From positions 1 through 42,446 of the forward strand of contig JAFDZL010000487.1 in the NCBI GenBank assembly GCA_018266935.1: a stretch of 42,446 nt of DNA, in the 5' to 3' direction. Source of the DNA: Bacteroidota bacterium (GTDB lineage Bacteria > Bacteroidota > Bacteroidia > Sphingobacteriales > Sphingobacteriaceae). Below, one piece after another: positions 15,432-25,516 of this stretch. Both the position numbers and the translations under genes were made by a program. Position 1 is the stretch's first letter, and every line of letters begins with the position of its first letter. Under the pieces are notes generated by a model that saw only the letters and a list, made by a program, of their open reading frames with translations, was not told where the DNA came from and searched no databases.

Positions 15432-16400
15432 TTACACAATAGTACATATTACCAGCAGCGAGGAAACCGAGATCAAAACCCATAACATCAGGCCCTGCAG
15501 CAACGGCATAAAGCCCACCGTCTTCAGATTTTTGAATGACAGGCTGGTGCCGAGAAGGAACAAGGTCAACGTAAGTCCGGCCCTGGCTATTGAGGTAATG
15601 AAAGGCACAATGGGCTTGATAAGGGGCACATAGGTGTTGATCAGCATCGCTAAAATGAATAGCCCGATGAAATAGGGAACAGTAACGCCCCTGGCTTTCC
15701 TTTTAAACACCAGCGAGGTAACGAAGGCTACCGGTACGATCCACAACGCTCTGGCCAGTTTAACCGTCGTGGCCACTTGCAGCGCTTGCTGGCCATAATG
15801 TGACGCAGCGCCAACAACAGAACTCGTATCATGGATGGCAATGGCGCACCATAAGCCAAACTGGTATTGAGTTAACTGCAACGTATGGCCAATAAACGGG
15901 AATAAGAATAAGGCAGCTGAGTTAAGGATAAATATCGTTCCCATCGCCACGCTGATCTGTTTTTCCCCGGCCTTGATCACAGGCGATAACGCTGCGATAG
16001 CGCTACCGCCGCAAATAGCAGTGCCGGCTGAAACCAGGAAGGATGTCTTTTTATCTATCCGCATAAGCCTTCCCGCTAAATAACCGACAACCAGTATGCC
16101 GATGATGGAAACCGTGGTAAACAGCAGGCCTTCGCGCCCTGCTTTCACGGCGCTGTAAACGTTCATGCCGAAGCCCAAACCCACTACGGATATCTTAAGC
16201 GTCAGGCTGGTAACCTTGTGGCTGATGTGCGCAAAAGGGTGGTCGATCAGTTGCGCAAGCATTAATCCAAGTAATAAGGCGAGCGAGGGGCTAACTCCCG
16301 GCAAAAAGCAAATCATAGCTGCGGCGATAAAAATCACTTTCCTGGTATTTGTACTTAATTTTAGATTATTTTGCGTTGATCTTATTGGTGCTGAGTCCAT
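15432..16400 (-). CDS. YeiH/UPF0324-family membrane protein (putative sulfate exporter)
   Basis: This 322-residue polytopic membrane protein has about ten hydrophobic segments. The family signature is clear: L-G-L-M-L-A-Q near the first helices, G-L-G-F-G-M-N, the central S-A-G-T-A-I-C-G-G-S-A-I-A-A and A-I-H-D-T-S-S-V-V-G-A. These match the YeiH family, annotated as putative sulfate/anion exporters; the substrate is not established. It converges with the S9 peptidase gene. Confidence 0.88.
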   Translation of the reverse strand: MDSAPIRSTQNNLKLSTNTRKVIFIAAAMICFLPGVSPSLALLLGLMLAQLIDHPFAHISHKVTSLTLKISVVGLGFGMNVYSAVKAGREGLLFTTVSIIGILVVGYLAGRLMRIDKKTSFLVSAGTAICGGSAIAALSPVIKAGEKQISVAMGTIFILNSAALFLFPFIGHTLQLTQYQFGLWCAIAIHDTSSVVGAASHYGQQALQVATTVKLARALWIVPVAFVTSLVFKRKARGVTVPYFIGLFILAMLINTYVPLIKPIVPFITSIARAGLTLTLFLLGTSLSFKNLKTVGFMPLLQGLMLWVLISVSSLLVICTIV

Positions 16401-16568
16401 TTTTGAGATGATTTAACAGCGCAAAATTGCGGTGAAGCTGACGGCTGTTCAAAATGGCAAATGTTAATTGGTTATTACTTTAAGTTATGTGATTTGTGAA
16501 ATTGGGGGACGATTGTAACAGTATCGTCCATAGGAAATCAAACTGAGGAAATTAACTTAGCGGAGTTT

Positions 16569-16988
16569 ATGAAAAAGGTGTGTCTAATTCTTCTGGCATT
16601 GACATGTTTCGGGTGTGGGCAGCATTTGCAACCTAATATAAGAGCCAGATTGGTGGATAAAGGCCATTCTTTGCAAATCGCGGGTTTCGATAAAATGATC
16701 ATCGATGATATAAGCCGGGATACATCAAACGAGGCCTGGCAAAATTTGCTGCCGGTTTACAAAATGCCGGACGATACTGATATGAAGGACTTTCAGCATG
16801 CGCAGCCCGGAAAATATAAAGTCGAAGGAAACGAGGTAACCTTCACACCTGACACGCCTTTTGGTAAAGGGCAAACCTATTTTTTAAGGACCTTTGATTA
16901 CAGTGGCGCTAAGGATGCCTGGGATTTTGTCCGGAAGCAGAAGGGCAAAGGTTCGGCAGGGCATAAAGATTTGCTTTTTAAGTATTAG
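16569..16988 (+). CDS. Small lipoprotein of unknown function
   Basis: This 139-residue predicted lipoprotein has signal and lipobox C-F-G-C (Cys16) followed by G-Q-H. The rest is soluble and beta-rich, with a middle T-F-T-P-D-T-P-F-G-K-G-Q-T-Y segment like a small beta-domain. No family is recognised. It lies just upstream of the rimP promoter and is probably its own transcription unit. Confidence 0.65.
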   Translation: MKKVCLILLALTCFGCGQHLQPNIRARLVDKGHSLQIAGFDKMIIDDISRDTSNEAWQNLLPVYKMPDDTDMKDFQHAQPGKYKVEGNEVTFTPDTPFGKGQTYFLRTFDYSGAKDAWDFVRKQKGKGSAGHKDLLFKY

Positions 16989-16992
16989 AGCA

Positions 16993-17022
16993 TTGCTTTT
17001 TAAATAAAAGTTTGTATATTTG
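16993..17022 (+). promoter_or_regulatory. Promoter of the rimP-nusA-infB operon
   Basis: TTG at 16993-16995 is followed after 19 nt by TATATTTG at 17015-17022. This is a good match to the Bacteroidota -33 TTTG / -7 TAnnTTTG pattern. Transcription would start near 17028, about 15 nt before the leader hairpin and about 55 nt before rimP. Confidence 0.7.
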
Positions 17023-17040
17023 TACCGTACTAAAACGAAT

Positions 17041-17072
17041 AGGAGGGGGCCGCAGCCCCCTCTTTTATTTTC
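17041..17072 (+). terminator. Leader hairpin with U-tract ahead of rimP (candidate attenuator)
   Basis: GAGGGGGC / GCCCCCTC pair around loop CGCA, with extra closing A-U and G-U pairs, and are followed by TTTTATTTT. It has every mark of an intrinsic terminator, yet it lies between the operon promoter and the first gene. It therefore fits an attenuator in the leader of an operon that encodes NusA, a termination factor. The regulatory role is inference. Confidence 0.65.
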
Positions 17073-17083
17073 CTTAGAGCAAA

Positions 17084-17548
17084 ATGGATATCGAAAAACG
17101 GGTACGTGAACTGGTTGAGGAGAAGATAGCCGATAGGCCGGAGTTGTTTTTGGTGAGTGTGAAAATGCATTCCAATGGCAAGCTGGTGATATTGGTGGAC
17201 GGCGATAAAGGCATCGGTATCGACGATTGCGTAGCGATAAGCCGGCATGTGGGGTTTCATTTGGAAGAGGAAAATGTGATAGATCACGCTTATAACCTCG
17301 AGGTATCGTCGCCGGGCATCGATACGCCGCTGACGCTGCCCAGGCAATATGTGAAGAACATCGGCCGCAGGCTGGTGATCAAAATGGCTGATGGCAGCAA
17401 ACGCGAGGGCAAATTGTCGGGCCTGACCGAAGATGCCGTCATGATAGAAGAAACTAAAAAAGAAAAAGGTAAGAAAGCCGAAGATATCGAAAGCGTGATC
17501 CCTTTGGCGCAGATAACAGAAACAAAAGTTGTAATATCATTTAAGTAA
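17084..17548 (+). CDS. rimP: Ribosome maturation factor RimP
   Basis: This 154-residue protein is needed for maturation of the 30S subunit. The N-terminal alpha/beta domain includes the family hallmark V-S-S-P-G-I-D-T-P-L at about 71-80. The C-terminal Sm-like beta-barrel carries a Lys-rich loop (K-K-E-K-G-K-K). Position directly upstream of nusA (3 nt gap) is the classic arrangement. Confidence 0.96.
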   Translation: MDIEKRVRELVEEKIADRPELFLVSVKMHSNGKLVILVDGDKGIGIDDCVAISRHVGFHLEEENVIDHAYNLEVSSPGIDTPLTLPRQYVKNIGRRLVIKMADGSKREGKLSGLTEDAVMIEETKKEKGKKAEDIESVIPLAQITETKVVISFK

Positions 17549-17551
17549 GAG

Positions 17552-18787
17552 ATGAGCAATATTAATTTGATCGATTCCTTCCAGGAATTCAAGGACTTCA
17601 AGAACATCGACCGTCCAACCATGATGAGCGTTTTGGAAGACGTATTCCGCAGTATGATCAGGAAAAAATACGGTACCGACGAGAACTGCGACGTGATCGT
17701 GAACACCGATAACGGTGACCTCGAGATCTGGCGCACCCGTACAGTGATGGAAGATGGCTTTTCGGAAGATGACGACCTTGAAATTGAACTGGCGGAAGCA
17801 CACAAGTTTGACGAAGACCTGGAAGTAGGCGACGAGTTCGTTGAGCAGATCACTTTGGAAAGCTTTGGCCGCCGCGCTATCCTGGCTGCGCGCCAGACGC
17901 TGGTGTCCAAGATCCTGGAGCTGGAAAAAGACGAGATATTCAAGAAATACAAGGATCGCGTGGGCGAGATCGTAACCGGCGAGGTTTACCAGGTTTGGAA
18001 GAAAGAAACGCTGGTGCTCGACGATGAAGGCAACGAATTATTGCTGCCCAAATCGGAACAAATACCGGCCGATTACTTCAAAAAGGGCGATAATGTGAAA
18101 GCGGTAGTGAGCAAGGTCGATATGCTGAACAGCAATCCGAAGATCATTATTTCGCGTACGGCTCCCGAGTTTCTGCAACGTTTGTTCGAGCTCGAAGTGC
18201 CCGAAATATTCGATGGTTTGATAACCATTAAAAAGATCGTCCGCGAGCCGGGCGAAAGGGCCAAAGTAGCGGTGGAGTCTTACGATGACCGTATCGATCC
18301 GGTAGGCGCCTGCGTAGGTATGAAAGGATCGCGTATCCACGGTATCGTTCGCGAGCTGAAAAATGAAAACATAGATGTGATAAACTATACCAATAATTTG
18401 CAGTTATACATACAGCGTGCTTTGTCGCCCGCGAAGATCACTTCGATCAAGCTTGACGATGAAAAGAAGACAGCTGCGGTGTACCTGAAACCCGACCAGG
18501 TGTCGCTGGCCATCGGTCGCGGCGGGCACAATATCAAACTGGCTGGCAAGTTAACCGGCTATGAGATAGATGTTTACCGCGAAGCTGATGAACAGGACGA
18601 GGATGTGGACATCGAAGAATTCTCAGACGAGATCGATGGCTGGATCATCGATGAGTTTAAACGTATCGGTTTGGATACGGCTAAATCGGTGCTGGCGCTG
18701 TCTGTTGGCGAACTGGCAAAACGTACCGACCTGGAAGAAGAAACCATTAAAGAAGTGTTATCAATTCTGCAGGCTGAGTTCGAATAA
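17552..18787 (+). CDS. nusA: Transcription termination/antitermination factor NusA
   Basis: This 411-residue protein binds RNA polymerase and nascent RNA, and modulates pausing, termination and antitermination. The N-terminal polymerase-binding domain is followed by an S1 domain (about 135-200). The two KH domains include G-A-C-V-G-M-K-G-S-R-I in KH1 and A-I-G-R-G-G-H-N-I-K-L in KH2. A short acidic tail and helix-hairpin-helix-like C-terminus complete it, without the long repeats of enterobacterial NusA. It may act on the terminator-like hairpin in its own operon leader. Confidence 0.96.
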   Translation: MSNINLIDSFQEFKDFKNIDRPTMMSVLEDVFRSMIRKKYGTDENCDVIVNTDNGDLEIWRTRTVMEDGFSEDDDLEIELAEAHKFDEDLEVGDEFVEQITLESFGRRAILAARQTLVSKILELEKDEIFKKYKDRVGEIVTGEVYQVWKKETLVLDDEGNELLLPKSEQIPADYFKKGDNVKAVVSKVDMLNSNPKIIISRTAPEFLQRLFELEVPEIFDGLITIKKIVREPGERAKVAVESYDDRIDPVGACVGMKGSRIHGIVRELKNENIDVINYTNNLQLYIQRALSPAKITSIKLDDEKKTAAVYLKPDQVSLAIGRGGHNIKLAGKLTGYEIDVYREADEQDEDVDIEEFSDEIDGWIIDEFKRIGLDTAKSVLALSVGELAKRTDLEEETIKEVLSILQAEFE

Positions 18788-18847
18788 GCCCGAATACGAA
18801 ATTAAAATCGTATTTTTGTAATTATTAAGAAAGAGAAAGTATAATTA

Positions 18848-21637
18848 ATGTCAGACGACAAGTCCATAAAATTAATAAAAGCGGTAAAAGAACTGAACAT
18901 TGGTATGAATACCATTGTCGATTTTTTGGCTGCCAAGGGGTTTAAGGTTGATAAGCACCCAATGGCCAAGCTGGACAATGATATGTACAATACCCTGCTC
19001 AAGGAATTTGCTGCGGATAAAATTATAAAAGAAGAAGCCAAGCAGATCAGTATCGGCAAGATCAGGAAGGATGAGCCTGGTGTGGTTGCTGAACGTCCTG
19101 CCGAGCCTCGCCGTTCCCGTGATTTTGAGAACGAAGAGATCCTGATCAAGGGGGCTACGCATTTCGTACCGCCGGTTGAAAAACCTAAGCCTGAGCCTGT
19201 AAAAGCTGAAGAGAGGAGTGATGTCTCGCTCCCGGGAGTAAAGGTTGTTGGGAAAATAGATCTGAACGCGCCTGTTCAGCCGGAGAAAAAAGAAGAACCC
19301 AAAAAAGAGCCAGAGATTAAGCCTGAACCTAAGGTTGAGGCACCTGTTGTTAAGGTTGAACCTATAAAAGAGCAAAAGGAAACACCAAAACCACAGGCAG
19401 CCGAGCCTGAAGATGAAGAAGTGATCCGCGCGAAAGCTCAGCGCCTGACCGGGCCGAACGTTGTGGGTAAGATTCAATTGCCCGTAGATCAGCCGAGGCG
19501 AAACGGGCCTGTTGCTTCATCGTCTAACACCGCCGGAGGAGCAGCTGACCATAAGCGCAAAAGAAAACGCAAAGAAGGCGGGCATGATCATAATCAGCCC
19601 GGCCAGCAACAGGGAGGCCAACAGCAAGGGGGTCGTCCTGATTTCCGCCGAGGCGGCGGACCGGGCGGCAATGGCCGGGGAGATTTCCGCCGCGGCGGAC
19701 CGTCAATACCGAAGGAAGAACCATCGGAAAAAGAGATACAAGACCAGATCAAAGCAACGCTTGCACGTCTCAGCGGCGCAGGTAAGTCGGGTAAATTTGC
19801 CCAGCGCGCCAAATTCCGCCGCCAGAAACGCGACGATGTGGCAGCTTCCGCCGAGGAATTAGCCCTTGAGCAGGAAATGCAATCCAAGGTGCTTAAGGTG
19901 ACAGAATTCGTTACGGCAAATGAGCTGGCGGCGATGATGGACGTGCCGGTTACGCAGATCATTTCGACCTGTATGAGCCTCGGCATGTTCGTTTCGATCA
20001 ACCAGCGACTGGATGCTGAAACACTGACCATCGTGGCAGATGAATTTGGCTATCAGGTCGAGTTTGTGAAACCGCAGGACGAAGAAGCGAACCTGGATAC
20101 ACCCGATGATCCTAAAGATCTGAAACCGAGGGCGCCCATCGTTACCATTATGGGCCACGTTGACCACGGTAAAACATCGCTGCTCGACTTTATACGCAAA
20201 ACCAACGTAATAGCCGGCGAGGCGGGTGGTATTACCCAGCACATTGGTGCTTATGAAGTGACGTTGCCGGATAACAAAGGCAAGATCACATTCCTGGATA
20301 CGCCGGGCCACGAAGCGTTTACCGCTATGCGTGCAAGAGGCGCCCAGGTAACGGATATTGTGATCATTGTGATCGCAGCAGACGACAGCGTGATGCCGCA
20401 AACCCGCGAGGCAATTAACCATGCGCAGGCAGCGGGCGCCCCGATGATATTCGCTTTTAACAAGATCGACAAACCCGGCGCTAATGCGGACAAGATACGC
20501 GAGCAACTGGCGACGATGAATATTTTGGTTGAAGATTGGGGCGGTAAATACCAGTCGCAGGAAATATCGGCCAAAACTGGTTTGAATGTTGACAAGCTCC
20601 TGGAAAAAGTATTACTGGAAGCCGAATTGCTCGAACTGAAAGCCAACGCTAATAAACGCGCTGTGGGTACCGTTATCGAAGCGGCTTTAGACAAAGGCCG
20701 TGGTATAGTTACTACGATATTGGTACAAGCCGGTACCTTAAAGGTTGGCGATCCGATACTGGCGGGCTGCTATAGCGGTCGCGTAAAGGCACTGACCAAT
20801 GAGCGCGGCCAGCGCATCGATAAAGCGGGCCCATCCACACCGGTACAAGTGCTGGGTATGCAGGGTGCGCCGACAGCAGGCGATAAATTCAACGCGCTCG
20901 ATAGTGAAGTTGAAGCGCGCGAAATTGCTACCAAACGCATGCAGTTGCAGCGCGAGCAGGGCCTGCGCACGCAGAAACATATTACCCTGGATGAGATCGG
21001 CCGTCGTTTGGCAGTGGGTAACTTTAAAGAACTGAACGTAATTGTGAAAGGCGATGTGGACGGTTCAATCGAAGCCTTGTCCGATTCACTGCTGAAACTT
21101 TCGACTGAACAGATACAGGTAAATATTATATCGAAGGCCGTGGGCCAGATATCCGAATCTGACGTATTGCTGGCATCGGCCTCAGACGCCATCATCATTG
21201 GCTTCCAGGTACGCCCGTCAGGCGGCGCGCGCAAACTGGCCGAGCAGGAGCAGATAGACATTAGGCTGTACTCTATTATCTACGACGCCATCAACGAGAT
21301 CAAAGCTGCAATGGAAGGCATGCTTGCGCCTGAGTTCGAAGAAAAAATTGTTGCCAACGTCGAAATACGTGAAACCTTCAAGATCAGCAAAGTGGGTACG
21401 ATCGCCGGTTGTATGGTGCTCGACGGTAAGATAACGCGCAACAGCAAAATACGCGTCATTCGCGAAGGCGTGGTGATCTTCACAGGCGAATTGGCGTCGC
21501 TCAAACGCTTCAAAGATGATGTGAAAGAGGTAAACGCCGGTTACGAATGCGGCTTGAACATCGCTAATTATAACAATATTGAAGTAGGCGACATCGTGGA
21601 AGCTTACGAAAATGTTGAGGTAAAGCGGAAATTATAG
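18848..21637 (+). CDS. infB: Translation initiation factor IF-2
   Basis: This 929-residue GTPase places initiator tRNA on the ribosome. The N-terminus has a short IF2N helix domain (about 1-60), then a long Pro/Glu/Lys-rich and Gly/Arg-rich linker (residues about 90-300). The G domain has G1 G-H-V-D-H-G-K-T at 436-443, D-T-P-G-H-E and N-K-I-D in order, followed by domains II-IV. The gap from nusA is 60 nt and contains a weak inverted repeat (AATACGA...TCGTATT) overlapping a TATTTTTG element (18811-18818), so a secondary internal promoter is possible. Confidence 0.97.
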   Translation: MSDDKSIKLIKAVKELNIGMNTIVDFLAAKGFKVDKHPMAKLDNDMYNTLLKEFAADKIIKEEAKQISIGKIRKDEPGVVAERPAEPRRSRDFENEEILIKGATHFVPPVEKPKPEPVKAEERSDVSLPGVKVVGKIDLNAPVQPEKKEEPKKEPEIKPEPKVEAPVVKVEPIKEQKETPKPQAAEPEDEEVIRAKAQRLTGPNVVGKIQLPVDQPRRNGPVASSSNTAGGAADHKRKRKRKEGGHDHNQPGQQQGGQQQGGRPDFRRGGGPGGNGRGDFRRGGPSIPKEEPSEKEIQDQIKATLARLSGAGKSGKFAQRAKFRRQKRDDVAASAEELALEQEMQSKVLKVTEFVTANELAAMMDVPVTQIISTCMSLGMFVSINQRLDAETLTIVADEFGYQVEFVKPQDEEANLDTPDDPKDLKPRAPIVTIMGHVDHGKTSLLDFIRKTNVIAGEAGGITQHIGAYEVTLPDNKGKITFLDTPGHEAFTAMRARGAQVTDIVIIVIAADDSVMPQTREAINHAQAAGAPMIFAFNKIDKPGANADKIREQLATMNILVEDWGGKYQSQEISAKTGLNVDKLLEKVLLEAELLELKANANKRAVGTVIEAALDKGRGIVTTILVQAGTLKVGDPILAGCYSGRVKALTNERGQRIDKAGPSTPVQVLGMQGAPTAGDKFNALDSEVEAREIATKRMQLQREQGLRTQKHITLDEIGRRLAVGNFKELNVIVKGDVDGSIEALSDSLLKLSTEQIQVNIISKAVGQISESDVLLASASDAIIIGFQVRPSGGARKLAEQEQIDIRLYSIIYDAINEIKAAMEGMLAPEFEEKIVANVEIRETFKISKVGTIAGCMVLDGKITRNSKIRVIREGVVIFTGELASLKRFKDDVKEVNAGYECGLNIANYNNIEVGDIVEAYENVEVKRKL

Positions 21638-21656
21638 TCTGTAAAAACTTGATTAC

Positions 21657-21690
21657 AAGGGGCTTTGATATCAAATCAAAGCCCCTTTTT
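21657..21690 (+). terminator. Terminator of rimP-nusA-infB
   Basis: A perfect 13-bp stem AAGGGGCTTTGAT / ATCAAAGCCCCTT with a 5-nt loop is followed by TTTTT, 20 bp past the infB stop. Confidence 0.92.
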
Positions 21691-21877
21691 AGTTTCTTTG
21701 CACCGACATAAACGTCAGGAAACAAAAAATTTATTTACAAAAGTTTTTGTATAACTAAATTTTTAGTACTTTCATCAAAAATAATCCGGTGTTTTCGGGT
21801 TATTTGACGGAAAGACTTGGTTGGTGAGCATCGCTGGCGTAACTTCCGTTTTCTGCAAACCTAAATTGATCCTATAG

Positions 21878-22630
21878 ATGAAAAGAATTATCCGCCAGCT
21901 AACATTTATCTGTTTTTTAGGGTTCGCTGTTGCCGGCAAGGCATCAGGGCAATCGGCGCAAACCGACACATCGCGGCATGCCCTGGCTAATGTGATCAGT
22001 TATTTCTACCTTAATATCGGGCAGCAATCGCGACTTTATGACGGTCATGAATATATAGGTTATGATCCGCACATCAAAGGGAATGCCCTTTATCCGCTGG
22101 ATGCACAAACCTGGGCGCTTGGCAAAGTAACCTATGACGGGTTCGTTTACAAAAACGTTCCGATGATGTACGACATTTATAAGGATGTTCTTGTAGCGCT
22201 GTTATACAACCATTTTTCATCATACGCACTGCTTAGCGAACGGGTAAGCGATTTCTCTTTTTCAGGGCATCACTTTGTGCGGGTAAATGCGGACGCGCTG
22301 GTAAACGATAAGTCGGGCATCACTACGGGTTTTTACGATCAATTGTATGGAGGGAGGACAGAAGTTTTAGCCAAAAGGGTAAAAACTGTTCAGAACTCAA
22401 CCAATCAAACCCTCGCACTCGAGACTTATTTTATTGAAGCTAATGATTACTATATCAGGAAAGGCGGAGCGTATTACAAGGTCAGCGGGCAGGGGTCGTT
22501 TTTGAACTTGCTTAAGGACAAAAAGCCCGAACTGCAGAAATATATAAAGGACAGCGGTTTCAAATTCAGGACCGATCCGGAATTGGCGATGGCAAGACTG
22601 GCGGCTTATTATGACCAGATAACCAAATGA
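21878..22630 (+). CDS. Secreted protein of unknown function upstream of the TonB receptor
   Basis: This 250-residue protein has an N-terminal signal peptide (M-K-R-I-I-R-Q-L..., cleavage near A-S-G-Q). It has no recognised domain. The sequence is rich in Tyr and Phe with a mixed alpha/beta pattern (Y-D-G-H-E-Y-I-G-Y-D-P near 55-65). It lies 102 nt upstream of the TonB-dependent receptor on the same strand with no terminator between, so it is probably the first gene of the receptor/DUF4249 operon. A poor -7-like TACTTTCA is seen about 100 nt upstream. Confidence 0.75.
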   Translation: MKRIIRQLTFICFLGFAVAGKASGQSAQTDTSRHALANVISYFYLNIGQQSRLYDGHEYIGYDPHIKGNALYPLDAQTWALGKVTYDGFVYKNVPMMYDIYKDVLVALLYNHFSSYALLSERVSDFSFSGHHFVRVNADALVNDKSGITTGFYDQLYGGRTEVLAKRVKTVQNSTNQTLALETYFIEANDYYIRKGGAYYKVSGQGSFLNLLKDKKPELQKYIKDSGFKFRTDPELAMARLAAYYDQITK

Positions 22631-22732
22631 CGTACCGAGCAATCAGAACGGCAATTGCCGCATACTGAAGCGGCACAACACAAAACTTAAACGGGGACTT
22701 TATACCAACAACTGAACGAACAACCTATTCTG

Positions 22733-25498
22733 ATGAAAAAAATTTACTTCTTCGGCCTTTGCTTCGTGATGCTTTGCCGATTGGCTGCGGCACAGGATGT
22801 GAATAAAAAAACGATCAGCGTCAATTTCCAGCAAGCGACAATTGAACAGGTTGTAACTGACCTGGAGGCCAAAACGGGGTATCATTTTTACTATACACAG
22901 GCCCAGTTTGACAGTCTGAAAGTTACGCTGCAGCTGAACGATAAGCCGCTTGAAGTGATTTTGAACGCCGCTTTTCAGAAGACGGACTACCATTATGCGA
23001 TCATAGATCAGAATGTGTTCCTTAGCAAAGCACGCCAGGTAAGCACCTCGCTCGCTCCCGGATTCTTCAATGCGCAGCCGGCAAATGCGCCTCCGGCAAA
23101 TGCCGCGGTGACCGATTATACCGTTGAAACTCAAGCCAAAGTGGCCGAAGCAACGACCGAAAACAAGATATATGAAATAGGTATAAGGACCAACAGCATA
23201 AAGGCGGGCAATGCTACCCTGGCGGGATATGTCCGCAATATTAAAACGGGCGAGGCAATTATAGGCGCAAGCATTTACAATCCAGACGATAAGCTGGGTG
23301 TTTCCACCGACCAGTTTGGTTACTATTCGCTCACCCTTCCGCGCGGCCGGCATACGCTAATTGTTAAGGGCCTGGGTATGAAGGATACGCGGCGTAAGAT
23401 AATCCTGTATTCCGATGGTAAACTCAATATCGAAATGCAGGAGCAGGTAACCTCATTAAAGGAAGTGACCATTTCTGCGGAAAAAGTGGCCAACGTAAAA
23501 AGCGTGGAAATGGGTGTGAACAAGCTCGACATCAAAAGCATCAAACAAATTCCCACTGCATTCGGCGAGGCCGACGTGCTGCGCGTGGTGCTGACGCTGC
23601 CGGGCGTACAATCGGTGGGTGAGGCTACCACCGGTTTTAACGTACGCGGCGGTGCCGCCGATCAAAACCTGGTCCTTTTCAACGACGCTACCATCTATAA
23701 CCCATCGCACTTTTTTGGATTTTTCTCGGCCTTCGACCCCGACCTCGTAAAGGATATTGAACTTTATAAAAGTACGATCCCGGAAAAATACGGAGGCCGC
23801 CTGTCTTCGGTTCTTGACGTTACCGACCGCGATGGCAACAAGAAGAAATTTACCGGTTCCGCGGGTATAGGCCTGCTTACCAGCCGCCTGAATATTGAAG
23901 GGCCGATAGTTAAAGACAAAACTTCTTTCATTTTCGGCGGACGTACCACCTATTCCGACTGGTTGCTAAGCCTGCTGCCCGAAGCGTATAAGCATAGCTC
24001 GGCATCGTTCTATGATCTTAACCTCGGCATTACGCACCAGATCAACGATAAGAACACGCTCTACCTGATGGGCTATATGAGCCAGGATCATTTCAGGCTG
24101 AACAGCGATACGGCTTATGCATACAGCAACAAGAACGCCAATATCAAGTGGAAGCATAATTTTAATAATAAGCTTTACAGCGTATTGTTATTTGGAATAG
24201 ATCATTATGACTACAGTATAACCAGTACAGCTAACCCGGTAGATGGATACCAGCTCAAGTTTGGCGTCAATCAATATAATGGCAGACTGGATTTCAACTA
24301 TTACACCAATCCAAAGAACACGGTCGATTTTGGTATAAGTTCGTCTTTCTATATACTTAACCCCGGTAATGAGCAGCCCGACGGGGCCAAGTCGCTGGTG
24401 GTGCCGGATGTAGTTGAACAGCAGCGCGCGCTTGAGAATGCCATTTACCTGGGTGATAAATATGATATTACCCCCAAACTATCGCTAAGCGCGGGCATAC
24501 GCTATTCGCTATACGCGTTTTTAGGGCCTCAGACTATCGATCATTATGCGCCAAACCTGCCGCGTGAACCCGTGAACGTGACGGATAGCACTACTTACGG
24601 GACAAACAAAGTAATTAATACTTACGGCGGACCCGAACTTAGGCTTTCTGCACGATATAACATAAACGACGATATGTCGCTGAAGGCTGCTTATAACAGT
24701 ATGAGGCAGTTCATTCACCTGATATCGAATACTACAGCTATATCGCCTACCGACACCTACCAACTGAGCGATCCGAACATCAAACCACAGTATGGCCAGC
24801 AAGTTTCGCTGGGATTGTACCGCAATGCCATGGCAAATACCATAGAAACCTCGGTGGAAGTGTATTATAAAACTATTGACAACTACCTGGACTACCGCAG
24901 CGGTGCTACGTTGCTGCTGCAGCCGCACATGGAGCAGCAGACGCTTAATACACGGGGTAAAGCTTATGGTGTAGAGTTCCTTATTCGTAAAACTGCAGGA
25001 AAACTGAATGGCTGGCTGAGTTATACCTATTCACGCACATATCTTCAGCAGGACGATCCTTATGCCGGAGAGTTGATCAACAATGGTGGCTGGTATCCGG
25101 CGAATTATGACAAACCGAACGATTTCAACTTCAACGGCAACTACAGGTTCAGCCACAGGTTTAGTGTATCGCTGGACGTAACGTACAGCACGGGCCGGCC
25201 AATCACCCTGCCTATTGCTAAGTATGAATATGGTGGTTCGGAAAGGGTGTATTATTCGGACAGGAACGCGTACCGGATACCGGACTATTTCCGGACCGAC
25301 CTTTCGATGAACATAGAGGGTAACCATAAAGTCCATCAGCTCACGCACAACTCGTGGTCAATAGGTGTATATAACCTGACCGGACGAGCGAATGCGTATT
25401 CCACCTTTTTCCAGGAGCAGGGTGGCGTGATCAACGGGTACCAGCTTTCCATATTTGCTAAACCTATACCATTTATCAATTATAATATCAGGTTCTGA
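22733..25498 (+). CDS. TonB-dependent receptor with STN and carboxypeptidase-regulatory-like domains
   Basis: This 921-residue outer-membrane receptor imports a ligand using energy from TonB. After a signal peptide (cleavage at A-A-A-Q) comes an STN domain at about 25-100 (I-S-V-N-F-Q-Q-A-T-I-E-Q-V, G-Y-H-F-Y-Y). Next are a linker rich in Ala/Pro/Asn and a carboxypeptidase-D-regulatory-like domain at about 163-235 (A-G-Y-V-R-N-I-K-T-G-E-A-I-I-G-A). The plug (V-L-R-V-V-L-T-L-P-G-V-Q...F-N-V-R-G-G) and a 22-strand-type barrel ending in I-N-Y-N-I-R-F follow. No SusD is adjacent. Six DUF4249 lipoproteins follow instead. No FecR-type anti-sigma is near, although STN domains usually signal through one. 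Confidence 0.93.
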   Translation: MKKIYFFGLCFVMLCRLAAAQDVNKKTISVNFQQATIEQVVTDLEAKTGYHFYYTQAQFDSLKVTLQLNDKPLEVILNAAFQKTDYHYAIIDQNVFLSKARQVSTSLAPGFFNAQPANAPPANAAVTDYTVETQAKVAEATTENKIYEIGIRTNSIKAGNATLAGYVRNIKTGEAIIGASIYNPDDKLGVSTDQFGYYSLTLPRGRHTLIVKGLGMKDTRRKIILYSDGKLNIEMQEQVTSLKEVTISAEKVANVKSVEMGVNKLDIKSIKQIPTAFGEADVLRVVLTLPGVQSVGEATTGFNVRGGAADQNLVLFNDATIYNPSHFFGFFSAFDPDLVKDIELYKSTIPEKYGGRLSSVLDVTDRDGNKKKFTGSAGIGLLTSRLNIEGPIVKDKTSFIFGGRTTYSDWLLSLLPEAYKHSSASFYDLNLGITHQINDKNTLYLMGYMSQDHFRLNSDTAYAYSNKNANIKWKHNFNNKLYSVLLFGIDHYDYSITSTANPVDGYQLKFGVNQYNGRLDFNYYTNPKNTVDFGISSSFYILNPGNEQPDGAKSLVVPDVVEQQRALENAIYLGDKYDITPKLSLSAGIRYSLYAFLGPQTIDHYAPNLPREPVNVTDSTTYGTNKVINTYGGPELRLSARYNINDDMSLKAAYNSMRQFIHLISNTTAISPTDTYQLSDPNIKPQYGQQVSLGLYRNAMANTIETSVEVYYKTIDNYLDYRSGATLLLQPHMEQQTLNTRGKAYGVEFLIRKTAGKLNGWLSYTYSRTYLQQDDPYAGELINNGGWYPANYDKPNDFNFNGNYRFSHRFSVSLDVTYSTGRPITLPIAKYEYGGSERVYYSDRNAYRIPDYFRTDLSMNIEGNHKVHQLTHNSWSIGVYNLTGRANAYSTFFQEQGGVINGYQLSIFAKPIPFINYNIRF

Positions 25499-25516
25499 TA
25501 ATATAGAATATCTGCA

